From Streptomyces sp. yr375 (GTDB lineage: Bacteria; Actinomycetota; Actinomycetes; Streptomycetales; Streptomycetaceae), in the NCBI RefSeq assembly GCF_900110755.1, contig NZ_FOFF01000016.1, positions 62,001-126,000 on the forward strand: a DNA stretch of 64,000 bases. The letters run 5' to 3'. The position numbers and the translations under genes were made by a program. Under the pieces are notes generated by a model, which had not been told where the DNA came from, ran no database searches, and saw nothing but the letters and a program-made list of their open reading frames with translations. Shown here piece after piece: positions 34,687-42,638 of this stretch (positions are counted from its first letter, which is position 1; each line of letters starts with the position of its first letter).

Positions 34687-35477
34687 ACGACGGTCACCGG
34701 CGCATGGTCCGACCAGCGCTCGCCGTGCGTGGCCGCCCGCTCCACGTACCCCTTCACGGCCCTGCTCGCGAGACCGGGCGTCGCGACCTGAAGATCGATC
34801 CGCCACCCCGAGTCGTTGTCGAACGCCCGCCCCCGGTACGACCACCAGGTGTACGGCCCGTCGACCTCGGGATGCAGCTCGCGCACGACGTCCACGTACC
34901 CACCATCGGCCCGGTCGAGCACCCGGCTCAACCACTCCCGCTCCTCCGGCAGGAAGCCGGAGTTCTTCTGGTTGGCGCGCCAGTTCTTCAGGTCGGCCTG
35001 CTGGTGGGCGATGTTCCAGTCACCGCAGACGACCACCTCGCGCCCCTCTCCGGCGGCCCGCTCACGCAAGCCCTTGAGGTAGGCGAGGAACTCACCCATG
35101 AAGCGGACCTTCTCGTCCTGCCGGTCGGTGCCGACCTCGCCGGACGGGAGGTAGAGCGAGGCGACCGTCACACCGGGCAGGTCGGCCTCGACGTAACGGC
35201 CGCTGCCGTCGAACTCGGCCGACCCGAACCCGACCCGGACGGCGTCCGGCTCACGGCGCGTATAGAGGGAGACACCGGCGCGCCCCTTGGCGGCGGCGGG
35301 AGCATGGGTGACGTGCCACCCCTCGGGGGCGCGGACCCCCGCCGGCAACTGCTCCGGCTCGGCACGCACCTCCTGGAGGCACAGCACATCGGCGGAGGTG
35401 TCGGCGAGCCACTCCACGAAGCCCTTCTTCGCGGCGGCACGCAGTCCATTGACGTTCACGGAGGTCACGGTGAGCAC
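34674..35477 (-). CDS. xthA: Exodeoxyribonuclease III
   Basis: AP endonuclease/3'-5' exonuclease of base-excision repair, 267 residues. Motifs of the EEP superfamily: TVTSVNVNGLRAA at the start, LCLQEVRAEPEQL near residue 33 (catalytic Glu), VVCGDWNIAHQQADL near 148 and the C-terminal WRIDLQVATPGL and WSDHAPVTVVYEL (catalytic Asp-His). It begins with GTG. The 3' end overlaps the convergent MerR gene. It is probably monocistronic. Confidence 0.95.
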   Translation of the reverse strand: MLTVTSVNVNGLRAAAKKGFVEWLADTSADVLCLQEVRAEPEQLPAGVRAPEGWHVTHAPAAAKGRAGVSLYTRREPDAVRVGFGSAEFDGSGRYVEADLPGVTVASLYLPSGEVGTDRQDEKVRFMGEFLAYLKGLRERAAGEGREVVVCGDWNIAHQQADLKNWRANQKNSGFLPEEREWLSRVLDRADGGYVDVVRELHPEVDGPYTWWSYRGRAFDNDSGWRIDLQVATPGLASRAVKGYVERAATHGERWSDHAPVTVVYEL

Positions 35478-35558
35478 CCGGGCACGATACCGGCCGCGCT
35501 ACCGGCACACTGGACGGCGTCCGGAATCCCATTCCCCCCGATTGCGCATACACATACA

Positions 35559-36050
35559 ATGACCGACATGAAAATACGCCGGGTCTCCTTCGACCACCCC
35601 GACGCCGTCAAGCTCAGCGACGAGGTCCAGGCGGAGTACCGCGAGCGCTACGGCGACGGCGGCGACGCCACGATCCTGGAGCCGTCCGACTTCGAGCCGC
35701 CGCACGGCGTGTACCTCATCGCCTACGACGAGCTGGGCCGCGCCGTGGCCACCGGCGGCTGGCGCAGCCAGGACGACAACGGCGAGGGCAACGAGGACGG
35801 CGACGCCGAACTGAAGCGCATGTTCGTCATCCGCGAGATGCGCGGCCTGGGCCTGGCCCGACGCATCCTCAGCATCCTGGAGGACGACGCGCGATCGGCC
35901 GGCCGCACCCGCATGGTCCTGGAAACCGGCACCGAACAGCCCGAGGCCATAGCCCTGTACACCTCCAGCGGCTACGAACCCTGCACAAAATTCGGCTACT
36001 ACCGCACCTACGAAGCAAGCCGCTGCTTCGCCAAACCCCTCACCCCCTGA
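35559..36050 (+). CDS. GNAT family N-acetyltransferase
   Basis: Acetyltransferase of 163 residues (or 160). The acetyl-CoA-binding motif A is LKRMFVIREMRGLGLARRIL near residue 90, followed by MVLETGTEQPEAIALYTSSGYEP, which is typical of small GNATs related to amino-acid or ribosomal acetyltransferases. The start is uncertain. ATG at 35559 lies inside a good -10 (TACAAT, 35555-35560). The ATG at 35568, eight bases after that -10, would give a leaderless mRNA starting MKIRRVSFDH. No ribosome site supports either. Confidence 0.85.
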   Translation: MTDMKIRRVSFDHPDAVKLSDEVQAEYRERYGDGGDATILEPSDFEPPHGVYLIAYDELGRAVATGGWRSQDDNGEGNEDGDAELKRMFVIREMRGLGLARRILSILEDDARSAGRTRMVLETGTEQPEAIALYTSSGYEPCTKFGYYRTYEASRCFAKPLTP

Positions 36051-36065
36051 CCCCGGACACCGCCG

Positions 36066-36719
36066 TCACCCGACGCGGCGACCTCGGCCCCACCAGCGCG
36101 GGCTCGGTCCCTTGGCAGCACCCGCGGCGCGACAGCAGGGGTACTCGACGAAGCGGTAGACGGCGGCCGATACGGGCAAAATCCCGGCCAGAGCCAAGCC
36201 GATCGGCACCACGTACCAGCCCCCGCCCCACACGTGGAACAAGGCCGCCAGGATCGTGAAGTGCACCAGACAGAAGGCGTACGACAGGATTTTGGCGGCT
36301 CGGCGACGCCAGAACGTCCGGGCGCCGTCCTGCGGGCGGGACGAGTAGGTGAGCACGAATCCGCTGAGCACGAAGAAGAGCAGGACCCCCAGCGGGCCAC
36401 CGGGATTGAGCACGCGGAGTCCGGGCCACCCGCCCGCCTGCTGCCACATGAGTCCTGCGTGGCAGCAGAAGACCGCCAGGGCGGCAAGGAAACGCAGCCC
36501 GGTCAGTGAGGGCAACCGGCCTCGGCCATGCGGTGGCTGGACGCCGCGAGCGTCTTCACCGGCACGGGAAGCGGGTGCGGGGACCGGCCCGGGGACCGGT
36601 GCGGGGACCAGACTCCCCTCGTGGCGGGTGGCGGCAGGACATCCATCGTTCTTCGCTCTCGGCCAGGGAACTTCGTCGGCACGCAGGAGACGAACCGGAG
36701 TCCGGTCGGGCGGAGGCAC
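36066..36719 (-). pseudogene. Acyltransferase 3 (OafA-like) remnant with internal deletion
   Basis: The 217-residue frame contains both ends of a membrane O-acyltransferase but not the middle. The N-terminal block is RLPSLTGLRFLAALAVFCCHAG and GVLLFFVLSGFVLTYSSRPQDGARTFWRRRAAKI. It runs directly into the C-terminal block LSYAFCLVHFTIL...VYRFVEYPCCR. Full-length relatives have about 350-400 residues with ten helices, so some 150-200 residues are missing at about 36285-36300. The reading frame is intact across the junction. It begins at GTG and follows the GGPP synthase gene by 29 bases, so it is the tail of the terpene locus. A shortened functional protein cannot be excluded. Confidence 0.7.
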
Positions 36720-36748
36720 AGCGCGTCCCGCCGGACTCGGTGCCCCGG

Positions 36749-37771
36749 CTAACAGGACCGGGCGGCCATCTGGTGTGCCATGGAACGGAGTTCCTCCCGC
36801 GCGACCGCGGGCAGATCGCAGCAGTGCAGCGCCTCGAGTGCGAGGTCGAGGTGCTGTTGCGCGATGGCCTCGGCGGTGGTGCGCCCGCCGAGCCGCCCGA
36901 CGAGCACGGTCGCCCGCCGTGTCTGCGCCTCCGTCAACGGGACACCGGTGTCGAGGAGCGCGCGCAGCTCTCCGGCTTCGGCACCGGCGGCGTGCAGCGC
37001 CGCCACCACCGGAAGGGTCTTCTTCCTGGCGGCGAGGTCACTGCCGACGGGCTTGCCGGTACGGCGGCTGTCTCCCCAGATGCCGAGGACGTCGTCGGCG
37101 ATCTGAAAGGCCGTTCCCGCGTGGCGGCCGAACCGCTCCAGCGCCTCGACCACGACCGGCGGAGCACCAGCGAGGGTGGCCGCCAGCTCGCAGGCAGCGC
37201 CGGTCAGGGCTCCGGTCTTGCCTTCCGCCATCTCCAGGTACGCGTCCACCGTGACCTGCTGATCGTCTTCGAAGGCGAGGTCGTCGCCCTGGCCGCGGAC
37301 GAGCGCGTTCATCATCCGCACGCACACGCCCATGCTCGCCGCGCTGCCGCTGTCGGCCAGCACACCGAGCGCGAGCGTCATCAGCGCGTCGCCGGTCAGC
37401 AACGCCGCCGGAACGCCGTAGACGACCCAGGCCGCGGCGCGGCCGCGCCGGGTGCGGTCGCCGTCCATGATGTCGTCGTGCAACAGGGAGAACCCGTGCA
37501 GCAGTTCGACGAACACGGCCGCCGCGACCGCCCGCTCCGGGGTGGGCCCGCACCGGGCGGCAGCCAGCGCCAGACGAGGCCGTAGCGCCTTGCCCCGGTG
37601 CTCGGCGGGCCGAGGGCCCGAGGTGAATCCCAGGTGGTACCTCGCCACGGCGCGGATACGGGGCGGGAGTTGGTCGACCGCAGCCAGGATCGCGGCGTCG
37701 ACCGCGGCCAGGTCGCTGTACAAGCCGACCGCGGACGGGTAGGGGACGGTGCCGAGGTCACGCAGGGGCAT
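36749..37771 (-). CDS. Polyprenyl diphosphate synthase, probable geranylgeranyl diphosphate synthase
   Basis: Prenyl elongase of 340 residues. The first Asp-rich motif is ELLHGFSLLHDDIMDGDRTRRG near residue 95 and the second is FQIADDVLGIWGD near 225; KALRPRLALAAAR carries the IPP-binding Arg. There is no two-residue insertion in the first motif and a Phe stands five residues before it, the arrangement of type I GGPP synthases, so GGPP (C20) is the likely product. I start at ATG 37771; a TTG 12 bases earlier is also possible. It overlaps the terpene cyclase gene by 14 bases. The two genes form a minimal diterpene-type pathway. Confidence 0.9.
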   Translation of the reverse strand: MPLRDLGTVPYPSAVGLYSDLAAVDAAILAAVDQLPPRIRAVARYHLGFTSGPRPAEHRGKALRPRLALAAARCGPTPERAVAAAVFVELLHGFSLLHDDIMDGDRTRRGRAAAWVVYGVPAALLTGDALMTLALGVLADSGSAASMGVCVRMMNALVRGQGDDLAFEDDQQVTVDAYLEMAEGKTGALTGAACELAATLAGAPPVVVEALERFGRHAGTAFQIADDVLGIWGDSRRTGKPVGSDLAARKKTLPVVAALHAAGAEAGELRALLDTGVPLTEAQTRRATVLVGRLGGRTTAEAIAQQHLDLALEALHCCDLPAVAREELRSMAHQMAARSC

Positions 37772-38720
37772 GGGGACTCTCAAAACGATTCGTCGCGACG
37801 TTGTGCCACGTCATCAGGCCGTGTGCCCAGGCACGCACAGCCTCGACGTAGGCCTCGGCGCCGGGCACGGACCGGGCCAGGCGGTCGGCGGCGCAGTGGA
37901 GTTCCGCCAACCGGCCGGAGATGCGCAGGCGCACCTCCTCTTCGGCCCGGGGCAGCGGCATGAGCTCGTGGTGGGCCAGCAGCAGCACGAGGTTGTGGGG
38001 GTCGCCCTGGGCGCGCTCCTTGGGCCAGGAGACGAGGTCGTTGTGCCAGGCGGTGCAGTCGGCCGCCAGGCGCCGGAGCGCCACCACCTCCTCGTGCGCC
38101 GCCTGATCCGGTGTCAGCGGCGTGCCCGCCGCGTACTCCACCAGATCGAGGTTGACCAGGCTCGCGCTGCTGTGCGGCCGATTCGCCAGGTAGGAGGCGA
38201 GCGAGGGCCAGCGGGCCTCGGCTCGGTTGCCCGCCTCCCAGCCGAACGCCTCAAGACTCAGCAGGCAGTGCCGCAGAAACCGCCGGACCCACTCCGGCCC
38301 CATCCGCGGGCCCAGCCGCGCCAGCAGATCGTCGAACGCGGCGACGAACCCCGACGGCCCGCACGCCTGTTGCGCCGCCTCGACCTGGCAGGCCGACCGG
38401 CCGAGCGACACCAGATGTTCCGCGTACGCCCCGAGAAGCTGATCCGCCCGCCCACCGGGACCGTCCAAGGCATCGTCGACGAGTAGCGACAGGGCACACC
38501 ACTCGGTCAACACGAGCAGTTCGTCGGCCCCGGCCGCCGTCCAGCAGCGGTACGCGTAGGAGGCGGACAGCCTGCCGACCTCCCCGCAGGCACGGGAGTC
38601 CGCCAGCCGATGAGCCTCGAGCCATCGGGCGCAGTCGGCTGCCACGGCGTTCAGGAAAGGCCGTCGCCCAAACTCGTCCGCGCCTGAGCAAGCCGGACCC
38701 GCCGACCCCTGCTCAGACAC
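37758..38720 (-). CDS. Class I terpene cyclase, putative diterpene synthase
   Basis: Protein of 320 residues with the hallmarks of bacterial class I terpene synthases. The Asp-rich motif is LSLLVDDALDGPG near residue 80. The NSE triad is NDLVSWPKE near 225. A pyrophosphate-sensor Arg (SYLANRPH) stands 46 positions before the NSE Asn, as the family rule predicts. The usual C-terminal Arg-Tyr pair is NRF (Arg-Phe) at the end of the last helix. The start is a GTG at 38720; the frame is closed by TGA 60 bases upstream and no ribosome site is visible. The protein is short at the N terminus compared with relatives. Close pairing with a GGPP synthase suggests a C20 substrate; the product cannot be predicted. 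Confidence 0.85.
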   Translation of the reverse strand: MSEQGSAGPACSGADEFGRRPFLNAVAADCARWLEAHRLADSRACGEVGRLSASYAYRCWTAAGADELLVLTEWCALSLLVDDALDGPGGRADQLLGAYAEHLVSLGRSACQVEAAQQACGPSGFVAAFDDLLARLGPRMGPEWVRRFLRHCLLSLEAFGWEAGNRAEARWPSLASYLANRPHSSASLVNLDLVEYAAGTPLTPDQAAHEEVVALRRLAADCTAWHNDLVSWPKERAQGDPHNLVLLLAHHELMPLPRAEEEVRLRISGRLAELHCAADRLARSVPGAEAYVEAVRAWAHGLMTWHNVATNRFESPHAPA

Positions 38721-39129
38721 CGGACACCGGCAGCCGGTCGAAGCCGCCGACGACGAACCGCGAACCAGCGTGACGCATCATCCAGAGCTTTCCAGAAACA
38801 AGACAGACGGGAACTTGTTGAACCCGCTACAAGACGATCACGAACGCCGCGCGCTGACACGCCCACCGGGACGAAATCCCTCGAACGGAGCAAGCACAAC
38901 GAGCCACTTGGCGCAATACGCCGCGATACACCCATGCACGTACGCCATGAGGAGCCCGAACCCGGAGGCAGCAGGGTAGTTGGCAGGGAGCCTCGCTCGT
39001 CGACGGGTCGCTTCTGCGCCCGCTCACCGTGCCGCAAGGACGCCGACTTCAGGTCCAGTGGCCCTCTGCCACCACACAGCATGTCCGCCACTCCGCCCGC
39101 ACCCGGACCTCTCGTACAATCCAGAAACG
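38721..39129. other. Gene-free, lower-GC region between tRNA-Ala and the terpene locus
   Basis: About 410 bases without a supported gene. It is visibly richer in A and T than the flanking genes (for example around 38770-38840 and 39100-39130). It must hold the promoter of the terpene cyclase on the minus strand, but no convincing -35/-10 pair stands out. I found no integrase fragment or repeat of the tRNA 3' end. Confidence 0.55.
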
Positions 39130-39170
39130 ACGAGATCCCGTCCGATCGAAGTGATCGGACGGGATCTCGT
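39130..39170 (-). terminator. Terminator of tRNA-Ala
   Basis: Perfect 18-base arms (ACGAGATCCCGTCCGATC and its complement) around a 5-base loop, beginning 38 bases beyond the tRNA 3' end in its direction of transcription and followed by TCGTTTCTGG. Confidence 0.85.
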
Positions 39171-39207
39171 GTACCGCCTACGAGCTAACTCGCGAACGGC
39201 TTGTGCG

Positions 39208-39281
39208 TGGACCTGTGGGGATTTGAACCCCAGACCCCCTCGATGCGAACGAGGTGCGCTACCAGACTGCGCCACAGGCCC
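39208..39281 (-). tRNA. tRNA-Ala (anticodon CGC)
   Basis: A 74-base cloverleaf without encoded CCA. Acceptor GGGCCTG pairs with CAGGTCC and contains the G3:U70 pair that identifies tRNA-Ala. The D arm is GCGC-N9-GCGC, the anticodon arm is CCTCG-TTCGCAT-CGAGG with anticodon CGC (codon GCG), and the T arm is TGGGG-TTCAAAT-CCCCA. Discriminator base is A. Confidence 0.97.
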
Positions 39282-39300
39282 TTGCAACGAGTGAAACTCT

Positions 39301-39320
39301 AGCACCCCCATCGGGGTGCT
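39301..39320 (-). terminator. Small hairpin terminator after sepX
   Basis: AGCACCCC-CATC-GGGGTGCT, an 8-base stem with a tetraloop, 56 bases past the sepX stop and just before the tRNA-Ala gene on the same strand. It may separate the two transcripts. Confidence 0.6.
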
Positions 39321-39375
39321 TGGAAATCCGTTCCCCGAGGCCGGGAGTGGGGTGCCGGTCCGCCGTGGCCGGGCC

Positions 39376-40794
39376 TTATTCGTTGGCGGCCCGGGGGCGC
39401 TCGCCGTCCTCGTACTGGTCGAACAGCGGGGTGTGGCCGCGTTCGCGGGAGCGGCGGGCCGAGGCCGCGCGTCGGGCGTCGCTGCGCTCGTCGCCGTCCG
39501 CCGCCGGGTCCTCCGCGTGGTCGGCCGGTTCCGGTTCCGCGTCCGGTGACGCGGTGCCTGCGTCCGCCGCCTCGTGCTCCGGCGCGACCGAACTCGAACG
39601 GGCCGAACTCCACGCGTCCGGTGCTCCGAGGTCCACGTCGGAGGTGGCCCGGGGGGCGACCGGCGCGGTCACGTAGGTCGGCAGCGGCACCGGTACCGGG
39701 TCCCAGCTCTCGCCGTGACCGGGCCGGCGCTGCCGCTCGCGCTGCTGGTCGACCCACTCCGCGTGGTCGGTCTGCTCGACGAGCGCCCTGCGGTCGGCGG
39801 CGAGCGCCAGCAGGCCCGGGTCGGTCTCCGGCTCGGGGACCTCGTGCGGCTCCTCTGCGCCGGCGTCGAGGCCGGTCTCCACGGACGACGCGCTCGCCGG
39901 CGCGTGCGCACGACGGCGCGGCTGACGCTCCCGCAGCCGCTGCGCGGCCACCTCGGCCCGCCTGCGGTCCATCTGGTACGCGAAACGGCGGTGCTCCTGG
40001 GAGCGCAGGTACGCGATGTACGCACTGAGCAGGACGGCGGGCACGCCGGGCGCCCACAGGAACGTGAGGCCGCCGACCGCCGCGACGATCGTGCCGAGCG
40101 TGAAGGCGAGGAAGAGCATCACGGTGGTGCGCCGACGGCGCGCGAGCGCCTTCGAGCGCTGGGCGCGCGCGGCGGACGCCTGCGCGGAGGACGTCCGGCG
40201 CGCCACCGGCACCCGCCGACCCGCCACAGCAGCCCCTCCTTCGCGCCCGTCCCGCCCGTCTCGTCCGTCCCGACTGTCCCGTCCGTCTCGTCCTTCGCGC
40301 GCGGACGTCACACCCGGTTCACGCTGCTCCCGCTGTTCCCGCTGTTCACGCTGCTCCCGCGCGGGATGACCCACCGGCTCGCGCGCCGGTTCACGAGCGG
40401 GCTCGCGCGCCGGTTCACGCGCCGTCTCCGGACGCCCCGGCCCGCGCTCGTGCCCCCGCTGCTCGTGACCCCGCTGCTCATGGCTTCGCTCCGGAACCGG
40501 CGCCTTCACCTGCGGGCGGGTCGGAGGCATGGCGAAGGCTCGGACGTCCACCGAGTCGGTGACGGCGTCCGAGGCGTCGGCGCCCTGCTCCCCCTCCTCG
40601 GTGGAGCGCGCCCGCAGGTCCTTGGCGTACCGGCGCTCCATGCCCGCCCGTCCGGAAAGCAGCCGGATGGCGGTGCTGAAGCGTTCCGTCGGACGGGCCT
40701 CGTTCAGCTCGTCCTGCCTACGGAGCCACATCGGCACCAAGTAGGCGGCCCAGGCCCCGACAATGACTGCGTAGATGAGGCCGCTGCTGCTCAC
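39376..40794 (-). CDS. sepX: Divisome membrane protein SepX/GlpR
   Basis: Membrane protein of 472 residues, actinobacteria-specific. An N-terminal membrane helix (GLIYAVIVGAWAAYLVPMWLRRQDEL) opens the protein, a disordered stretch follows, and a central hairpin of two helices lies at about 222-265 (TTVMLFLAFTLGTIVAAVGG...PAVLLSAYIAYL). The C terminus is long, acidic and Ala/Glu/Asp-rich. SepX stabilises the cell-division machinery in Streptomyces, and its corynebacterial counterpart GlpR is the membrane receptor of the gephyrin-like protein Glp. The call rests on this architecture and on the glp/moeA gene a few genes upstream. Simple repeats (EPAR, EQR, GRD) occupy residues ~105-190. Confidence 0.85.
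   Translation of the reverse strand: MSSSGLIYAVIVGAWAAYLVPMWLRRQDELNEARPTERFSTAIRLLSGRAGMERRYAKDLRARSTEEGEQGADASDAVTDSVDVRAFAMPPTRPQVKAPVPERSHEQRGHEQRGHERGPGRPETAREPAREPAREPAREPVGHPAREQREQREQREQREPGVTSAREGRDGRDSRDGRDGRDGREGGAAVAGRRVPVARRTSSAQASAARAQRSKALARRRRTTVMLFLAFTLGTIVAAVGGLTFLWAPGVPAVLLSAYIAYLRSQEHRRFAYQMDRRRAEVAAQRLRERQPRRRAHAPASASSVETGLDAGAEEPHEVPEPETDPGLLALAADRRALVEQTDHAEWVDQQRERQRRPGHGESWDPVPVPLPTYVTAPVAPRATSDVDLGAPDAWSSARSSSVAPEHEAADAGTASPDAEPEPADHAEDPAADGDERSDARRAASARRSRERGHTPLFDQYEDGERPRAANE
40240..40485. repeat. Low-complexity repeat tract inside sepX
   Basis: Several short tandem arrays encode HEQRGHEQRGHERG, four AREP units, four REQ units and five GRD units. They are made of 9- to 12-base repeats and are probably hypervariable in length between strains. 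Confidence 0.8.
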
Positions 40795-40934
40795 GCCTCA
40801 CACGGTAGAGGGGTTTTCGTGAGGCCATCCGCCAATTGAGCCGGTGTGTCGCACGATCTGGCTGATATTTCGAGCTTTTTTTGCGACCGGTGCGATCAAC
40901 CGATCATTTTCGAACGTTTATTCGACGCCTTTGT

Positions 40935-41531
40935 TCAATTGGACGCGTTCCGCGAGCGCGCTCGCCGCCACCTGCTCAGCAGGCCCTCGGGGACCTCCTC
41001 CGCCGTGAGCGCGAAGACGAGATGGTCGCGCCAGGCGCCGTCGATGTGGAGATAGCGCGGCCGCAGCCCTTCCTCACGGAATCCCAGTTTCTCCACGACC
41101 CGGCGGCTGGGACCGTTCTCGGGCCGAATGCAGACCTCGATGCGGTGCAGTCCGACGGTGCGGAAACAGTGGTCCACGACGAGCGCCACCGCCGTCGGCA
41201 TCACCCCGCGGCCGGCCACCGACTCGTCCACCCAGTAGCCGACGTGCCCGGAGCACATCGACCCCCAGGTGATCCCGGCGACCGTCAACTGCCCGACCAG
41301 CCGCCCCTGGTACTCGATGACGAACGGCAGCATCCGCCCCGCGTGCGCCTCGGACCGCAGATGCCGGACCATCTGACGGTACGTCGGCCGGTGCGCGATC
41401 GGCCCGCTCGGCGCGGGCGGCGGAATGGTCGCCTCCCAGGGGCGCAGCCAGTCCCGGTTGCGCCGGTTGACCTCACGCCAGGCCCGCTGGTCGCGCAGCT
41501 TTATCGGCCGCAGGACGACATCGCCCTCCAC
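40935..41531 (-). CDS. GNAT acetyltransferase, RimJ-like
   Basis: Acetyltransferase of 198 residues in the RimJ/RimL branch, which acetylates N termini of ribosomal or other proteins. It has VLRPIKLRDQRAWREVNRRN at the start, the acetyl-CoA site GYWVDESVAGRGVMPTAVAL near residue 105 and the RimJ-type block GLHRIEVCIRPENGPSRRVVEKLGFREEG near 128. The GTG start is 26 bases after the MoaB/Mog stop. It lies in the conserved glp-moaC-mog-rimJ-sepX order. Confidence 0.92.
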   Translation of the reverse strand: MEGDVVLRPIKLRDQRAWREVNRRNRDWLRPWEATIPPPAPSGPIAHRPTYRQMVRHLRSEAHAGRMLPFVIEYQGRLVGQLTVAGITWGSMCSGHVGYWVDESVAGRGVMPTAVALVVDHCFRTVGLHRIEVCIRPENGPSRRVVEKLGFREEGLRPRYLHIDGAWRDHLVFALTAEEVPEGLLSRWRRARSRNASN

Positions 41532-41557
41532 CAGGTCGACGGGCCACGCTGCGCTGT

Positions 41558-42100
41558 TCAGCTCGCACCCCCCGTACCGGCCCCGGGTCTGGGGTGGTCG
41601 CCGCCGCGGATCTGGTCGACGGCGTGCGTCAACAGGGGCTCCAGGACGGCCAGTCCGTCCCTCACCCCGCCGGTGGAACCGGGCAGGTTGACGATCAGCG
41701 TGCCGCCCGCCACGCCGGCCAGACCCCGGGAGAGCGCCGCGGTCGGCACCTTCTCCCGGCCGTACGCGCGGATGGCCTCCGCGATGCCCGGGACCTCGTG
41801 GTCGATGACCGCGCGGGTCGCCTCGGGCGTCCGGTCGGTGGGCGAGACGCCGGTGCCGCCGGTGGTGACGATCACGTCGTACCCCGCCTCGGCCCCCGCC
41901 CGCAGCGCCGCCTCCACCGGGTCCCCGTCGGGGACGACCCGCGGCCCGTCCACGGCGAAGCCGAAGCCCTTGAGGCCCTCGGCGACCAGAGGTCCGCCCC
42001 GGTCCTCGTAGACCCCGGCGGCGGCCCGGTTGGAGGCGGTCACGACCAGCGCGGCGTACGGCGCGAGCAGCGCGCCGCCGAGCGAAGCGTCGGTTGTCAT
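41558..42100 (-). CDS. MoaB/Mog family molybdopterin adenylyltransferase
   Basis: Protein of 180 residues that activates molybdopterin by adenylylation before metal insertion. The family motifs are VVTASNRAAAGVYEDRGG near residue 20, IVTTGGTGVSPTDRTPEAT near 75 and LPGSTGGVRDGLAVLEPLL near 143. The ATG at 42100 overlaps the moaC stop (ATGA); the longer open frame upstream is moaC in another register. It lies between moaC and the RimJ-like gene in a molybdenum-cofactor/division operon. Confidence 0.94.
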   Translation of the reverse strand: MTTDASLGGALLAPYAALVVTASNRAAAGVYEDRGGPLVAEGLKGFGFAVDGPRVVPDGDPVEAALRAGAEAGYDVIVTTGGTGVSPTDRTPEATRAVIDHEVPGIAEAIRAYGREKVPTAALSRGLAGVAGGTLIVNLPGSTGGVRDGLAVLEPLLTHAVDQIRGGDHPRPGAGTGGAS

Positions 42101-42576
42101 GCTCTGCTCCAGTTGCCGGACTTGCCGCCCGTCTTCTCCTCCACGCGCACGTCCGTGATGACCGCTCCCTTGTCGACCGCCTTCACCATGTCGATCACGG
42201 TGAGCGCGGCGACGGAGACCGCGGTGAGGGCTTCCATCTCGACGCCCGTGCGGTCCGTCGTCTTCACCGTGGCGGTGATCTCCACGGCGTCGTCCGCGAC
42301 CGACAGGTCCAGTTTCACACCGGAGACGGCCAGGGGGTGGCACAGCGGGATGAGGTCCGGGGTGCGTTTGGCGCCCATGATGCCCGCGATCCGCGCGGTG
42401 GCCAGCGCGTCACCCTTGGGTAGCCCCTCGCCCCGCAGCAGCTCGACCACCCGGGGCGAGACGAGGACACGGCCGCTCGCGCGCGCGGTGCGCGCGGTCA
42501 CGTCCTTGCCGGATACGTCGACCATGCGGGCGGCGCCGTCCTCGTCGATGTGCGTCAGTCGGTCCTGCGTACTCAT
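42097..42576 (-). CDS. moaC: Cyclic pyranopterin monophosphate synthase
   Basis: MoaC completes formation of cyclic pyranopterin monophosphate, the first stable molybdenum-cofactor intermediate. The 159-residue protein is of normal length and has MVDVSGKDVTARTARASG, AGIMGAKRTPDLIPLCHPL (active site) and TGVEMEALTAVSVAALTVIDMVKAVDK. The ATG at 42576 lies behind a GGGAG. It overlaps the next gene by ATGA. Confidence 0.97.
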   Translation of the reverse strand: MSTQDRLTHIDEDGAARMVDVSGKDVTARTARASGRVLVSPRVVELLRGEGLPKGDALATARIAGIMGAKRTPDLIPLCHPLAVSGVKLDLSVADDAVEITATVKTTDRTGVEMEALTAVSVAALTVIDMVKAVDKGAVITDVRVEEKTGGKSGNWSRA

Positions 42577-42638
42577 GCTCTGTCGGCACTCCCGGTCGGG
42601 CCTGTTGTGCGCGACACGGTACCCCCAACCAGGAGGGC

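Noticed and set aside
39130..39170. The 18-base inverted repeat as a transposon end
   Set aside because: It is a single tight hairpin just past the tRNA, with no transposase or target-site duplication; a terminator explains it.
39208..39281. tRNA-Ala as a used phage or ICE attachment site
   Set aside because: No integrase gene and no second copy of the tRNA 3' end were seen anywhere in the window.
40846..41055. Short plus-strand frame starting MSHDLADISSFFCDRCDQP in an AT-rich gap
   Set aside because: The first half has a CxxC pair, but there is no ribosome site and the second half is the shadow of the RimJ-like gene; more likely promoter DNA of sepX.
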